DNA of 64,000 nucleotides from Cryobacterium zongtaii (GCF_002909375.1 NZ_PPXD01000027.1:27092-91091), one strand, 5' to 3'; shown: positions 1 through 9,489, numbered from the stretch's first letter. The notes: generated by a model from the letters alone, not told the origin. Made by a program: numbers and translations.

Positions 1-711
1 GTCAAGATCTTCACCGATCCCAAGTACTGGCAGGTCTTCGTGGTCAGCCTGTACTACTTCGGGGCGTCGTTCCTGCAGATGGCCCTGGCGCTCTACTTCG
101 CCACGATCCTCAGCTTCAAGACCCGGTTCCGCAACCTGTTCAAGGGCATCCTGTTCTTTCCCTACCTGATCAACGCCGTCGCCATCGCGTTCATCTTCCT
201 GTTCTTCTTCCGCCCGGGCGGCACCCTCGACGCCGTGCTCGGCTTCGTCGGCCTCGGCGAGCTCTCCACCCAGTGGCTCGGTAACCCGGATGTGGTCAAC
301 TACTCCCTCGCCGGCGTCGCCATCTGGCGCTACATCGGCCTCAACTTCGTGCTCTTCCTCGGCGCGATCCAGTCGATCCCCGGCGAACTCTACGAGGCGG
401 CCGACCTGGACGGCGCGAACAAGTGGCAGCAGTTCCGCTACATCATCGCCCCGGGCATCCAGCGCATCATCAGCCTGTCCTTCATCCTGGCTATCGCCGG
501 CAGCCTCTCCGCGTTCGAACTGCCGTACATCATCACCGGCGGCACCAACGGCAGCATGACCTTCGTCATCCAGACCATCCAAACGGCCTTCGTGTACCGC
601 AAGGTCGGACTGGCCTCGGCGATGGCGGTCATCCTGCTCATCATCGTGCTGCTCGTCACCTGGCTGCAGCGCAAGGTCGTCCCCGACGAGAAAGTGACGT
701 TGGCCTCATGA
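1..711 (+). CDS. Sugar ABC transporter permease, MalF-type (5' partial)
   Basis: Reads open from base 1 with no start in the window, so the N-terminus is missing. This is an inner-membrane permease of the MalF/UgpA class (binding-protein-dependent sugar import). Five hydrophobic segments are visible, and the cytoplasmic EAA loop that docks the ATPase reads EAADLDGANKWQQFRYIIAPG near residue 130 of the visible part. The stop overlaps the next permease start by 4 nt (ATGA). Followed by beta-mannosidase and mannanase genes, it probably imports beta-manno-oligosaccharides; the substrate is inferred only from the neighbours. The binding protein should lie upstream of the window. Confidence 0.9.
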   Translation, partial: VKIFTDPKYWQVFVVSLYYFGASFLQMALALYFATILSFKTRFRNLFKGILFFPYLINAVAIAFIFLFFFRPGGTLDAVLGFVGLGELSTQWLGNPDVVNYSLAGVAIWRYIGLNFVLFLGAIQSIPGELYEAADLDGANKWQQFRYIIAPGIQRIISLSFILAIAGSLSAFELPYIITGGTNGSMTFVIQTIQTAFVYRKVGLASAMAVILLIIVLLVTWLQRKVVPDEKVTLAS

Positions 712-1532
712 TCAGACATCTCGGCACCACGGGGAAGTACCTGTCCCTCGTTCTCGGTTCGCTCGTCGCGCTCGTGCCCATCATCGTGATCCTGTTCGCG
801 TCGCTGAAGAGCAACACCGAATACGCCACCACCGGCCCCCTGGTGCCTCCGTCGAACTGGTTCAACTTCGCCAACTTCGCCACGGCCTTCGTCGACGGAC
901 GGATGATGCTCGGGTTCCTGAACACCTCGATCATCGCGGTGATCTCCGTCACCGGCACCATCCTGATCGGCACCATGGCCGCGTACGTGCTCGACAGATT
1001 CGAGTTCCGCTTCAAGAAGGTGGTCTTCGGGCTCTTCCTCGTGGCCACCCTGGTTCCGGCCGTCACCACCCAGGTGGCGACCTATCAGGTGGTGAACTTC
1101 TTCCACCTGGTCAACACCCACGGGGCGGCGATCATCCTGTTCATGGGTACAGACATCCTCTCGATCTACATCTTCATCCAGTTCATGCAGTCGATCCCCC
1201 GGTCGCTCGACGAAGCCGCCATGCTCGACGGCGCGAGCCGGTTCGGGGTGTACTGGCGCATCATCCTGCCGCTGCTCGGCCCCGCCATCGCCACGGTCGT
1301 CATCATCAAGGGCATCGCCATCTACAACGAGTTCTACATCCCGTACCTCTATATGCCCGCTCAGGACCTGGCCGTGATCAGCACCTCGCTCTTCAGGTTC
1401 CAGGGACCGTACGGCGCACAGTGGGAGATCATCGCGGCCGGCATCATGATCGTCATCGTGCCGACCCTGATCATCTTCCTGTTCCTGCAACGATTCATCT
1501 ACAACGGCGTCACGTCCGGAGCCACCAAGTAA
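708..1532 (+). CDS. Sugar ABC transporter permease, MalG-type
   Basis: A 274-residue inner-membrane permease, partner of the preceding MalF-type protein. The start is set by the ATGA overlap with the upstream stop, although the frame stays open further upstream. There is an N-terminal membrane segment, then a periplasmic stretch (SLKSNTEYATTGPLVPP) typical of MalG proteins, and the EAA loop EAAMLDGASRFGVYWRI near residue 170. Length matches the family (about 275 aa). It sits 16 nt before the GH2 beta-mannosidase in one operon, which points to manno-oligosaccharide import. No ATPase gene is in this cluster; many actinobacterial sugar importers share an MsiK-type ATPase encoded elsewhere. Confidence 0.92.
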   Translation: MIRHLGTTGKYLSLVLGSLVALVPIIVILFASLKSNTEYATTGPLVPPSNWFNFANFATAFVDGRMMLGFLNTSIIAVISVTGTILIGTMAAYVLDRFEFRFKKVVFGLFLVATLVPAVTTQVATYQVVNFFHLVNTHGAAIILFMGTDILSIYIFIQFMQSIPRSLDEAAMLDGASRFGVYWRIILPLLGPAIATVVIIKGIAIYNEFYIPYLYMPAQDLAVISTSLFRFQGPYGAQWEIIAAGIMIVIVPTLIIFLFLQRFIYNGVTSGATK

Positions 1533-1548
1533 TGTCTGGAAACCCGTA

Positions 1549-4059
1549 ATGTCTGCACACACCATCCCCTCGTCCTCCCCTGCTCCCGTCACCCGGTTGC
1601 TCGACACCGACTGGAGTGTCACAGCTCTGGACGGACCGGTGCCGGCGAGCATCCGGCGCCTCACCGTGCCGGCCACCGTGCCCGGATCCGTGCACACCGA
1701 CCTGCTGGCCGCCGAGCTGATTCCCGACCCGTACCTCGACGGCAACGAGCAGCTGCTCTCCTGGATCGGGCTGACGGACTGGCGCTACAGCACCACCTTC
1801 GCCTGGAACCCGGCCGGGGCCGAGAAGACCGACCTGGTCTTCGCCGGGCTCGACACCATCGCCGAGATCGAGCTGAACGGGGTGTCGCTGGGCAGTACCC
1901 GCAATATGCACCGCAGCTACAGCTTCGACGTGAGTGCCCGCCTCAAAGCCGGCCTCAACGAGCTCGTGGTGGTGTTTCGCTCCCCCATCAAGGCCGCGGA
2001 TGCCGCGAGCCTGGACCTCGGCTACCGTCCGCACGTGAACCACCACCCCTACAACGCCATTCGCAAGATGGCCTGCAGCTTCGGCTGGGACTGGGGCATC
2101 GACACGTCCACCTCCGGGCTATGGAAGCCGGTGACCCTGGTCAGCTGGTCGACCGCCCGGCTGGCGAGTGTGCGCCCGATCGCCACGGTGTCTGACCCGA
2201 CAGGGCCGACCAGCACCGGGCTGGTGGACGTCCACGTGGAGGTGGACCGCGCTACGGAGACCCCGGTCAGCGTCACGGCATCCGTCGCCGGCGTCAGCCG
2301 CACCGTGGAGCTGCCGGCCGGAGCGACCGGCGCCACCGTGAGCCTGAGCGTGCCCGACGTGGACCTGTGGTGGCCGCTCGGCTACGGTGAGCACCCGCTC
2401 TACGAGCTGGAGGTCACTCTGCGCGCGGCCGACACCGCGGTGGAACTGGACCGGTCGAGCACCCGGATCGGCTTCCGCACCGTCGAATTCGACACCACGC
2501 CCGACGAGAACGGTACCCCGTTCACCCTGGTCATCAACGGCCAACCGGTGTTCGTGCGGGGCGCCAACTGGATCCCCGACGACGCCTTCCCGCACCGGGT
2601 CACCAAAGCCCGCTATCTCGACCGGCTCACACAGGCCGAGTTCGCCAACATCAACCTGATCCGGGTGTGGGGCGGCGGCATTTTCGAGAGCGACGACTTC
2701 TACCACCTCTGCGACGAGCGCGGCATCCTCACCTGGCAGGACTTCCTGCTCGCCTGCGCCGCCTACGCCGAAGAGGCCCCGCTCGGCGACGAGATCGAGG
2801 CCGAGGCCCGGGAGAACGTCGCGAGGCTCGCCGCGCATCCGTCGCTCGTGGTGCTGAACGGCAACAACGAGAACCTCTGGGGCTTCGAGGAATGGAACTG
2901 GAAGCTGCGCCTGGACGGCAAGACCTGGGGCGGCGGCTTCTACTACGACGTGTTTCCCGCCCTGGTCGCCGAGCTGGCCCCGCACATCGGCTACACGCCC
3001 GGCAGTCCGTTCTCCCCGGTTGCCGGCACTGCCTCCAATGACCTGCACCCCAACGATCCCGAGCACGGCACCATGCACATCTGGGACCTCTGGAACCAGC
3101 GGGACTACCCCGCATACCGCGAGTACCAGCCGCGCTTCGTGGCCGAGTTCGGCTGGCAGGGCCCGCCCACCTGGTCGACCCTGACGGAATCGATCCACGA
3201 TGAGCCGCTGACCCCGGAATCGCCGGGCATGCTCGTGCACCAGAAGGCCATGGAGGGCAACGTCAAGCTCACCGACGGGCTGCTGCCGCACCTGCCGCTG
3301 CCCAGAGAGACCGGCGACTGGCACTGGGCGATGTCACTGAACCAGGCCACCGCTATCAGCACCGCGATCGAGCACTTCCGCTCGCTCTCTCCACACTGCA
3401 TGGGCAGCATAGTCTGGCAGCTCAACGACTGCTGGCCGGTCACCTCCTGGGCCGCCGTGGACGGCTACGGCCGGCCGAAGCCCCTGCTTTACGCGATCAA
3501 GCACGCCTACGCCGACAGGCTGGTCACCATCCAGCCCCGCGAGAGCGGCCTGGCCGTCATCGCGGTCAACGACTCCGCCGACACCTGGAGCGGCGAGCTC
3601 CTGGTGCGGCGGTACACAGACACGGGAGCCGTCCTGGCCGAGCACGCCGAGCGGGTCACCCTGCCGGCGCGGTCGAGCGTGACCGTGCCGCTGCCCGCAT
3701 CCGTGTCCGCGGCAACGGATGCGGCAGCGGAGCTCCTCCGCGCCGAGCTGGCCGGGGTGCGTGGGCACTGGTTCTTCGCCGAAGCCCGAGACAGCACCCT
3801 GACACCGGCCAACCCCGAGGTGAGCGCCGTGCGCACCGCCGACGGCTACAGCGTGCGGGTCACCGTTCCGGTGCTGACCCGCGACCTGGTCTTGTTGGTC
3901 GACAAGGTCGACCCGGATGCCCTGGTCGACGACATGCTGGTCACCCTGCTGCCCGGCGAAAGCGTGGTCTTCACGGTCACCTCTCTGCTCGAGGTCGACC
4001 CGGCAGCTTTCACGGTGCCGGGTGTGCTGCGCAGCACCAATCAGCTGGTGCGGCGGTGA
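1549..4059 (+). CDS. GH2-family beta-mannosidase
   Basis: An 836-residue cytoplasmic exo-beta-mannosidase that would release mannose from the non-reducing end of imported beta-1,4-manno-oligosaccharides. It has the GH2 layout: N-terminal sugar-binding jelly roll, immunoglobulin-like domain, then a TIM barrel. The acid/base sits in NGNNENLWG (E441) and the likely nucleophile in FVAEFGWQG (E533), both in beta-mannosidase rather than beta-galactosidase sequence context. No signal peptide is visible, consistent with a transporter-coupled intracellular enzyme. The GTG start of the next gene overlaps its stop by 4 nt (GTGA), so the two are translationally coupled. Confidence 0.92.
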   Translation: MSAHTIPSSSPAPVTRLLDTDWSVTALDGPVPASIRRLTVPATVPGSVHTDLLAAELIPDPYLDGNEQLLSWIGLTDWRYSTTFAWNPAGAEKTDLVFAGLDTIAEIELNGVSLGSTRNMHRSYSFDVSARLKAGLNELVVVFRSPIKAADAASLDLGYRPHVNHHPYNAIRKMACSFGWDWGIDTSTSGLWKPVTLVSWSTARLASVRPIATVSDPTGPTSTGLVDVHVEVDRATETPVSVTASVAGVSRTVELPAGATGATVSLSVPDVDLWWPLGYGEHPLYELEVTLRAADTAVELDRSSTRIGFRTVEFDTTPDENGTPFTLVINGQPVFVRGANWIPDDAFPHRVTKARYLDRLTQAEFANINLIRVWGGGIFESDDFYHLCDERGILTWQDFLLACAAYAEEAPLGDEIEAEARENVARLAAHPSLVVLNGNNENLWGFEEWNWKLRLDGKTWGGGFYYDVFPALVAELAPHIGYTPGSPFSPVAGTASNDLHPNDPEHGTMHIWDLWNQRDYPAYREYQPRFVAEFGWQGPPTWSTLTESIHDEPLTPESPGMLVHQKAMEGNVKLTDGLLPHLPLPRETGDWHWAMSLNQATAISTAIEHFRSLSPHCMGSIVWQLNDCWPVTSWAAVDGYGRPKPLLYAIKHAYADRLVTIQPRESGLAVIAVNDSADTWSGELLVRRYTDTGAVLAEHAERVTLPARSSVTVPLPASVSAATDAAAELLRAELAGVRGHWFFAEARDSTLTPANPEVSAVRTADGYSVRVTVPVLTRDLVLLVDKVDPDALVDDMLVTLLPGESVVFTVTSLLEVDPAAFTVPGVLRSTNQLVRR

Positions 4060-5144
4060 GGAACAAGACCGGGCCCGATGCGGCATCCGTTCTCACCGAA
4101 CCGGTCTGCGGCATGACCTGGGGCTGGACGGGCGTTCGGGGAACCTGGGCGACCCCGGCGGCCGCCGACTCGATGCGGCTCATGGCCGGCCTCGGCGTGA
4201 ACTGGACCGCCCTGGCCTACGCGGCGTTGCAGGACACCGCCCAGTCGGAGGAGATACCGTTCGGCGACGCGCCGACGGTAGCCGACGACGAGGTGCGCTG
4301 GGCCATCCGCGAGGCCAAAGCGCACGGGCTCAAGGTCTGCCTCAAGCCCGTGGTCAACTGCGCCGACGGCACTTGGCGCGCCTACATCGGCTTCTTCGAC
4401 TGGGAGGTGCCCGGCGAACCCGGCTGGACCGCCTGGTTCCGGTCGTACACGGCGTTCATCCTGCACGCCGCCCGGCTCGCCGAGGAGGAGGGCGCAGAGA
4501 TGCTCTGCATAGGCTGCGAGATGGTGCGCGCCGACGGCCAGGATGCGCGCTGGCGCACCCTGATCACCGCGGTGCGCGAGGTTTACAGCGGCCTGGTGAC
4601 CTACAACTGCGACAAGTTCCAGGAGGACCACGTCTCCTGGTGGGACGCCGTCGACGTGATCACCTCCAGCGGCTACTACCCGATCGACACCTGGGACGAG
4701 CAGCTGGATCGCATCGAGCAGGTCGTGACGGCCACCGGCAAACCGTTCTTCTTCATGGAGGCCGGCTGCCCGAGCCGCACCGGCTCACCCGACAAGCCCA
4801 ACGACTGGGCCCTGCCAGGGGTTCCCTCCGGCGCCGAGCAGCTGCGCTACTACGAGGACATGTTCGCGGCCACCGGTCGGCGAGAATGGATGCGCGGCTT
4901 CATGCTCTGGGACTGGCCGACGACCCTGTACGCGGCGGCCGATGCGGCGCAGAATGACGACTACTGCGTCTACGGCAAACCCGCCGCAGACTTCCTGGGC
5001 CGCCAGTACCGGGCCTGGCTGGCCGCACCGCCCAGTTCCGCACCGCCGAGTTCCGCACCGCCCGGTTCCGCACTGCTCAGTTCAACACCACCCGCACCCG
5101 TACGACCCGCACCCGTACCACCCGCAAGAACGGACCACCCATGA
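4056..5144 (+). CDS. GH113-like beta-1,4-mannanase, intracellular
   Basis: A 362-residue TIM-barrel glycosidase resembling family GH113 (endo-beta-1,4-mannanase of clan GH-A). It starts at a GTG overlapping the mannosidase stop. Likely catalytic glutamates are in IGCEMVRAD (E155, acid/base) and FFFMEAGCPS (about E235, nucleophile). No signal peptide is visible, so it probably trims imported manno-oligosaccharides in the cytoplasm rather than attacking polymer outside. The last 45 residues are an Ala/Pro/Ser tail made by a 15-bp tandem repeat, outside the catalytic fold. Assignment to GH113 is from pattern recognition; GH5-like relatives are possible. Confidence 0.75.
   Translation: MRNKTGPDAASVLTEPVCGMTWGWTGVRGTWATPAAADSMRLMAGLGVNWTALAYAALQDTAQSEEIPFGDAPTVADDEVRWAIREAKAHGLKVCLKPVVNCADGTWRAYIGFFDWEVPGEPGWTAWFRSYTAFILHAARLAEEEGAEMLCIGCEMVRADGQDARWRTLITAVREVYSGLVTYNCDKFQEDHVSWWDAVDVITSSGYYPIDTWDEQLDRIEQVVTATGKPFFFMEAGCPSRTGSPDKPNDWALPGVPSGAEQLRYYEDMFAATGRREWMRGFMLWDWPTTLYAAADAAQNDDYCVYGKPAADFLGRQYRAWLAAPPSSAPPSSAPPGSALLSSTPPAPVRPAPVPPARTDHP
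5025..5084 (+). repeat. 15-bp in-frame tandem repeat, 4 units
   Basis: Four consecutive 15-nt units (gcaccgcccagttcc and variants) begin at 5025, 5040, 5055 and 5070. They encode APPSS-like pentapeptides in the tail of the GH113-like protein. The last unit is the most diverged. Copy number should be variable by slippage. Confidence 0.85.
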
Positions 5145-6070
5145 GTGTCGAATCCAGCTCCCTCACCATCGATGCCGGCCAAACCGGTATCCGGGCGCGC
5201 CTGCACACCGGGAACGGCGAGTGGGTTCCGTTCGAATTCGGCGGGATCCGCACCGACAGCGCCCTGATCCCCCAGCTCGGCGAGGTCGTCGCCTCCGTCG
5301 CGTCATCGACCCGGCAGCCGATCGTCACCGTCAGCGCCGGCATCTCCGGCTTCTCGAAGGCCGAAACCGACCCGCGCGAACTCCTTGCCGCCGGCGCGGC
5401 ACTCGGGGTGCGCGAGGTCTTCCTCGCCCACGACTCCGTCACGAGCTACCTCGGCGCCCTCGGGGACGAGCTCGGCGTGGTCGTCGCCGCCGGCACCGGC
5501 GTGGTCACCCTCGCGGTGGGTGCGAACGATGTGGCCCGCATCGACGGTTGGGGCAACCTGATCGGCGACGCCGGCAGCGGCTACTGGCTCGGCCGCGCAG
5601 CCCTGGACGCCGTGATGCGCGCCTACGACGGCCGCGGCCCCGCAACCGCGCTGTCCGCCGTCATGCGCCGGGAGTTCCCCCACATCGAAATGGCCTACCT
5701 CGAGCTGCAGGCCGATCCGCTGCGGGTGAGCCGCATCGCCGCCTACTCCCGTCAGGTCACCGAACTGGCCGCAACGGATGCCGTCGCCGCCGCGATCTGC
5801 GCCGGAGCCGCCGCAGAGCTGGTGCTCTCGGCCGCCACCGGGCTCCGCCGGGTCGGCGAAGACACCAGCCCGTCCCCCGTGGTCTGCGGCATCGGCGGGG
5901 TGCTGCGCGCCCCCGAGATCGCCACCCGGTTCGAGCGGGGTCTGCGCGAGCTGTGGCCAGACGTCGACATCCGCCCCGCCATCGCCAACGCCCTCGACGG
6001 CGCCGAGTACCTGGCCCGGCTGGCCCCCACCAGCGCCCTGCGCGACCGCATCGCCAGCTCGATCGGCTAG
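5141..6070 (+). CDS. BadF/BadG-type ATPase, sugar kinase-like (N-acetylglucosamine kinase family)
   Basis: A 309-residue ASKHA-fold ATPase. The phosphate-1 loop is near the N-terminus (TIDAGQTGIRAR); the second nucleotide motif is GTGVVTLAV, followed by GDAGSGYWLG, as in the N-acetylglucosamine kinase/BadF group; a late GIGGVLRAPE motif closes the adenosine site. It starts by ATGA overlap with the mannanase gene, so it belongs to the same operon. It probably phosphorylates a sugar released by the mannosidase or a related hexose(amine). Substrate cannot be read from sequence. In actinobacteria such kinases often accompany glycosidase operons. Confidence 0.8.
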   Translation: MSVESSSLTIDAGQTGIRARLHTGNGEWVPFEFGGIRTDSALIPQLGEVVASVASSTRQPIVTVSAGISGFSKAETDPRELLAAGAALGVREVFLAHDSVTSYLGALGDELGVVVAAGTGVVTLAVGANDVARIDGWGNLIGDAGSGYWLGRAALDAVMRAYDGRGPATALSAVMRREFPHIEMAYLELQADPLRVSRIAAYSRQVTELAATDAVAAAICAGAAAELVLSAATGLRRVGEDTSPSPVVCGIGGVLRAPEIATRFERGLRELWPDVDIRPAIANALDGAEYLARLAPTSALRDRIASSIG

Positions 6071-6096
6071 CGCCGGCAGGCCGGATTGTCAGTCGG

Positions 6097-6594
6097 CTAG
6101 CCCAGCTGGAGCAGGGCGGCCTCGAAGGCCACCCAGGGCAGCATGGCGCACTTGACCCTGGCCGGGTACTTGGAGACGCCGGCGAACGCCGCGGCGTCTC
6201 CGAGCACCTCTTCGTCGGGTTCGATGGTGCCGCGGGAGCGCAGCATCTCCCGGAACAGGTCGAGCATGACCAGCGACTCGGCGACGCTGGTGCCGCGCAC
6301 GGTGTCGTTGAGCACTGAGGCCGACGCCATCGAGATGGAGCAGCCGACGCCCCGCCAGGCGAAGCCGTCGATCCGGGCATCCGCCCCGGCGCCGGACAGG
6401 GCCACCCGCACGGTGATCTCATCGCCGCAGGTGGTGTTCACCTGGTGCGACTGGGCCTGGCGCAGACCGGCGGCGGCGGCGACCGCTGCCGCGTCCTCGT
6501 CGAGCTCCGACAGCTCGGCGACGGCGCCGTGCGCGGACTTCGCGTGGTCGAGGATGATCTGCTGGTACAGCTGCTGCATGGCGGACGAGGTCAT
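6097..6594 (-). CDS. sufU: Fe-S cluster assembly sulfur-transfer protein SufU
   Basis: A 165-residue SufU/IscU-like protein that takes sulfur from SufS for iron-sulfur assembly. The conserved ligand set is present: C56 and D58 in TTCGDE, C85 in GCSIS and C149 in KCAMLPW. The insertion between the first and second cysteines is the SufU hallmark. Its start overlaps the sufS stop (ATGA), giving a sufS-sufU order on the minus strand. The rest of the suf operon (sufBDC) is not in the window. It convergently faces the mannan operon, with 26 bp between the stops. Confidence 0.93.
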   Translation of the reverse strand: MTSSAMQQLYQQIILDHAKSAHGAVAELSELDEDAAAVAAAAGLRQAQSHQVNTTCGDEITVRVALSGAGADARIDGFAWRGVGCSISMASASVLNDTVRGTSVAESLVMLDLFREMLRSRGTIEPDEEVLGDAAAFAGVSKYPARVKCAMLPWVAFEAALLQLG

Positions 6595-7952
6595 CGGGGT
6601 ACTCCGAAGAACGGGCCGACCTCGGCGAGCACGGCCAGGAACTGGTCGACCTCGTCGTCGGTCGTGTACAGGTAGGTGCTCGCGCGGGTCGACGCGGTGA
6701 CGCCGAGTTTCTTGTGCAGCGGCTGGGCGCAGTGGTGCCCGACCCGCACGGCGATGCCGGCCTCGTCGAGGAACTGGCCGACGTCGTGCGCGTGCACGCC
6801 GGCGACATCCACCGCGGCCAGGCCGATGCGTTCGACCCCGAGGCCGGGGCCGAGCAGCCGCACGCCGGGGATGGCGGTGACGCCCTCGACGAGCCGGCGG
6901 CCGAGTTCGGCTTCGCGGGTGCGGATGCGGCCCATGCCCGTGTGGCTGAGGTAGTCGACCGCGGAGGCCAGCGCGATGGCCTGGGAGATGCGCTGGGTGC
7001 CGGCCTCGAACCGCTGCGGCGGGGTGAGGAACTCGGCGCCCTGCATGTCGACGGTGGTGATCATGGACCCGCCGGTGAGGAACGGCGGCATCGCGGCGAG
7101 CAGCTCGGCCTTGCCGTAGAGCACGCCGATGCCGGTGGGGCCGAGCATCTTGTGCCCGGAGAACACCGCGAAGTCCACGTCGAGCGCGGTGAGGTCCAGG
7201 GCCAGGTGCGGCGCCGACTGGCAGGCGTCCAGGAAGACCAGGGCGTCGACGGCGTGGGCCATGGCCACGAGCTCGTCGATGGGGTTGATGGTGCCCACCA
7301 CGTTGGAGGCGTGGGTGACGGCCAGCAGCCGGGTGCGCGGGTTCAGGATCTCGGCGGCGGCGGCCATGTCGAGGGTGCCGTCCGGCAGAACCGGGATGAA
7401 ACGGAGGGTGGCTCCGGTGCGAAGCGCCAGCTGCTGCCAGGGGATGAGGTTGGAGTGGTGCTCCATCTCGGTGACGACGATCTCGTCGGCGGACCCCAGC
7501 TTGAAGCGGGCGGCGGCGGGGCCGCCGAGGCCGAGGGACGCGTTGGAGAACGAGTACGAGACGAGGTTCACACCCTCGGTGGCGTTGGAGGTCCAGACGA
7601 TCTCGTGTTCCCGGGCGCCGACGAACGCGGCGACCGTGGCGCGGGCGGCCTCGAACACCTCGGTGGCGGCGAAGGCCAGGGTGTGCGCGCCGCGGTGCAC
7701 GGCGGCGTTCCGCTGCTCGTAGTACTCCTGCTCGGCCTCCATCACGCTGATCGGGTTCTGCGAGGTGGCACCGGAGTCGAGGTAGGCCAGCGGATGCCCG
7801 TTGACGAGCTGGTGCAGCACCGGGAAGTCATTGCGGATCCGCAGCACCTCATCGGAACTCAGAGTCTGGTCGGCCAGGCTCTCGTCAGGCAGGCTCTCGT
7901 GATGCGGAGCCTGGTCACGCGCGGGGGCAGAGGGTGGTGCGACGAACGTCAT
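6591..7952 (-). CDS. sufS: Cysteine desulfurase SufS
   Basis: A 453-residue PLP enzyme that removes sulfur from cysteine as a persulfide for Fe-S assembly. The PLP lysine is K268 in FSGHKMLGPTGIG, and the active cysteine is C408 in RVGHHCAQP, the short-loop group II (SufS) form. The first 40 residues are a low-complexity extension (MTFVAPPSAPARDQ and on) that the family lacks; a later start is possible but no better methionine is evident. Coupled to sufU downstream by a 4-nt overlap. Confidence 0.95.
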   Translation of the reverse strand: MTFVAPPSAPARDQAPHHESLPDESLADQTLSSDEVLRIRNDFPVLHQLVNGHPLAYLDSGATSQNPISVMEAEQEYYEQRNAAVHRGAHTLAFAATEVFEAARATVAAFVGAREHEIVWTSNATEGVNLVSYSFSNASLGLGGPAAARFKLGSADEIVVTEMEHHSNLIPWQQLALRTGATLRFIPVLPDGTLDMAAAAEILNPRTRLLAVTHASNVVGTINPIDELVAMAHAVDALVFLDACQSAPHLALDLTALDVDFAVFSGHKMLGPTGIGVLYGKAELLAAMPPFLTGGSMITTVDMQGAEFLTPPQRFEAGTQRISQAIALASAVDYLSHTGMGRIRTREAELGRRLVEGVTAIPGVRLLGPGLGVERIGLAAVDVAGVHAHDVGQFLDEAGIAVRVGHHCAQPLHKKLGVTASTRASTYLYTTDDEVDQFLAVLAEVGPFFGVPR

Positions 7953-8072
7953 ACTTCAGGGTACCGCCACCGGCCGGGCCCCGGCAGAGGATGACGGCAG
8001 GATACAAAACGCCGGCGCCGGCAGTCCTGGCGCGGTTCAGGCCTAGGCTGGAAGCCAGCAGAAAGGGCCGCC

Positions 8073-9293
8073 ATGCCGCACGCTCCCCTGGTTTCGCCGG
8101 GACCGCCGCTCACCCCGGCCCAACGCCAACGCTACGCCCGGCAGCTCTCGCTCGAGCAGGTCGGCGATCTCGGTCAGCGCCGCCTCGCGGCCGCCAGGGT
8201 GCTGATGATCGGTGCCGGCGGGCTGGGCTCCCCGGTGCTCACCGCCCTGGCCGCCGCGGGCGTCGGCACTCTCGGCATCGTGGATTCCGACAGCGTGGAG
8301 GTCTCCAACCTGCACCGCCAGACCATCTACACGATGGCCGACCTGGCCCGGCCCAAGGCCGAGGCCGCCGCGGCCGCCCTGCGCGCGCACAACCCGCTGA
8401 TCAAGGTCGTGGCGCACCAGACCCGCCTCACGGCCGCCAACGTGCTCGCCCTGATCGCCGACTACGACATCGTCATCGACGGCACCGACAACTTCGCCAC
8501 CCGCCACCTCGCCCACGACGCCGCGGCGCTGCTGCACAAGCCGTACATCTGGGGCTCCGTGCTGCGCTTCGACGGCCTGGTCACGACGTTCTGGGTCGAC
8601 GGGCCGGCCGGCGGCACCCGCCTGGAAGACCTCTTCCCGAGCACCCCGGGCCCCGACGAGGCCGAAACCTGCGCCATGGCCGGAGTGCTCGGCTCGGTGT
8701 GCGCCAGCGTCGGCGCCATGATGGCCACCGAAACGCTCAAACTCATCGTGGGCTTCGGCGAACCCTTGTTCGGCCGGCTGCTCGTGCACGACGGCCTCGA
8801 CGCCTCCTGGCGGGAGCTGCCATACGGTGCGGCCACCGCGACAGGTGTGACCGGCCCCCTCGCGCCGGCCGCGGCCGCCGACCCGCCCCGCGACACCAGC
8901 CACAGCCAGGTGCACACCCACCCGATCCCGGTGCAGGCGCACCCCGGCGCACCGGCACCCGACGAGGTCACCTCGGCCGAGCTCGCCGGCCTGCTCGCCG
9001 ACCGGCAGGCGGGGCTCGCCGACTTCGTGCTCGTGGACATCCGGGAGCCGTGGGAGCGCGACATCGTCGCCATCGACGGATCGGCGCTGGTGCCGATGGC
9101 GCAGCTGCTCACCGACGAGGCCCGCACGGTGATGGAACCCGACGACCGCGTCATCCTCTACTGCCACCACGGCGCCCGGTCCGAGTACGCCCGCGAGGTG
9201 CTCCGCGACAACGGCTGGTCGGCGGTCACCCACCTCGCGGGCGGCGTCGACGACTGGGTGCGGCAGATCGAACCGGACAAAGCGCGGTACTGA
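8073..9293 (+). CDS. MoeB/MoeZ-type sulfur-carrier adenylyltransferase with rhodanese domain
   Basis: A 406-residue two-domain protein. Residues 15-255 are a ThiF/E1-like adenylyltransferase (nucleotide loop GAGGLGSPV, DSDSVEVSNLHRQ, and the catalytic cysteine region ETCAMAGVLG, C200). Residues 305-403 are a rhodanese domain with active-site loop YCHHGARS (C364). It should adenylate and sulfurate the C-terminal GG of MoaD/ThiS-like carriers; a moaD-like gene lies at 11332. The two CxxC zinc pairs of E. coli MoeB are absent, as in mycobacterial MoeZ. Start preceded by AAAGG. Roles in molybdopterin, thiamine or cysteine synthesis cannot be separated by sequence. Confidence 0.88.
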   Translation: MPHAPLVSPGPPLTPAQRQRYARQLSLEQVGDLGQRRLAAARVLMIGAGGLGSPVLTALAAAGVGTLGIVDSDSVEVSNLHRQTIYTMADLARPKAEAAAAALRAHNPLIKVVAHQTRLTAANVLALIADYDIVIDGTDNFATRHLAHDAAALLHKPYIWGSVLRFDGLVTTFWVDGPAGGTRLEDLFPSTPGPDEAETCAMAGVLGSVCASVGAMMATETLKLIVGFGEPLFGRLLVHDGLDASWRELPYGAATATGVTGPLAPAAAADPPRDTSHSQVHTHPIPVQAHPGAPAPDEVTSAELAGLLADRQAGLADFVLVDIREPWERDIVAIDGSALVPMAQLLTDEARTVMEPDDRVILYCHHGARSEYAREVLRDNGWSAVTHLAGGVDDWVRQIEPDKARY

Positions 9294-9489
9294 TCTCGCC
9301 GCACGCTGAGACAGCAGTAGGAGAGCCGGCTGGCGTCCCGGTCGAGGTGGGCCGCACCGAGGGTGATGCCCGCGCTGGCGCCTGGCCCGTGGAAATCGCG
9401 GGGTGGTTGCCAGGTGGGCGCCCGGTTATGGTGTGCGCAACGGGCACGGTAGAACGTCCCGAGAGAGCACGGCAAGAGAGGTGGTCATC

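Noticed and set aside
9403..9489. GTG start and a TATGGT -10 for the alkylsulfatase
   Set aside because: Spacing to the possible TTGCCA -35 is 14 nt, too short; the extra residues are not family-like.
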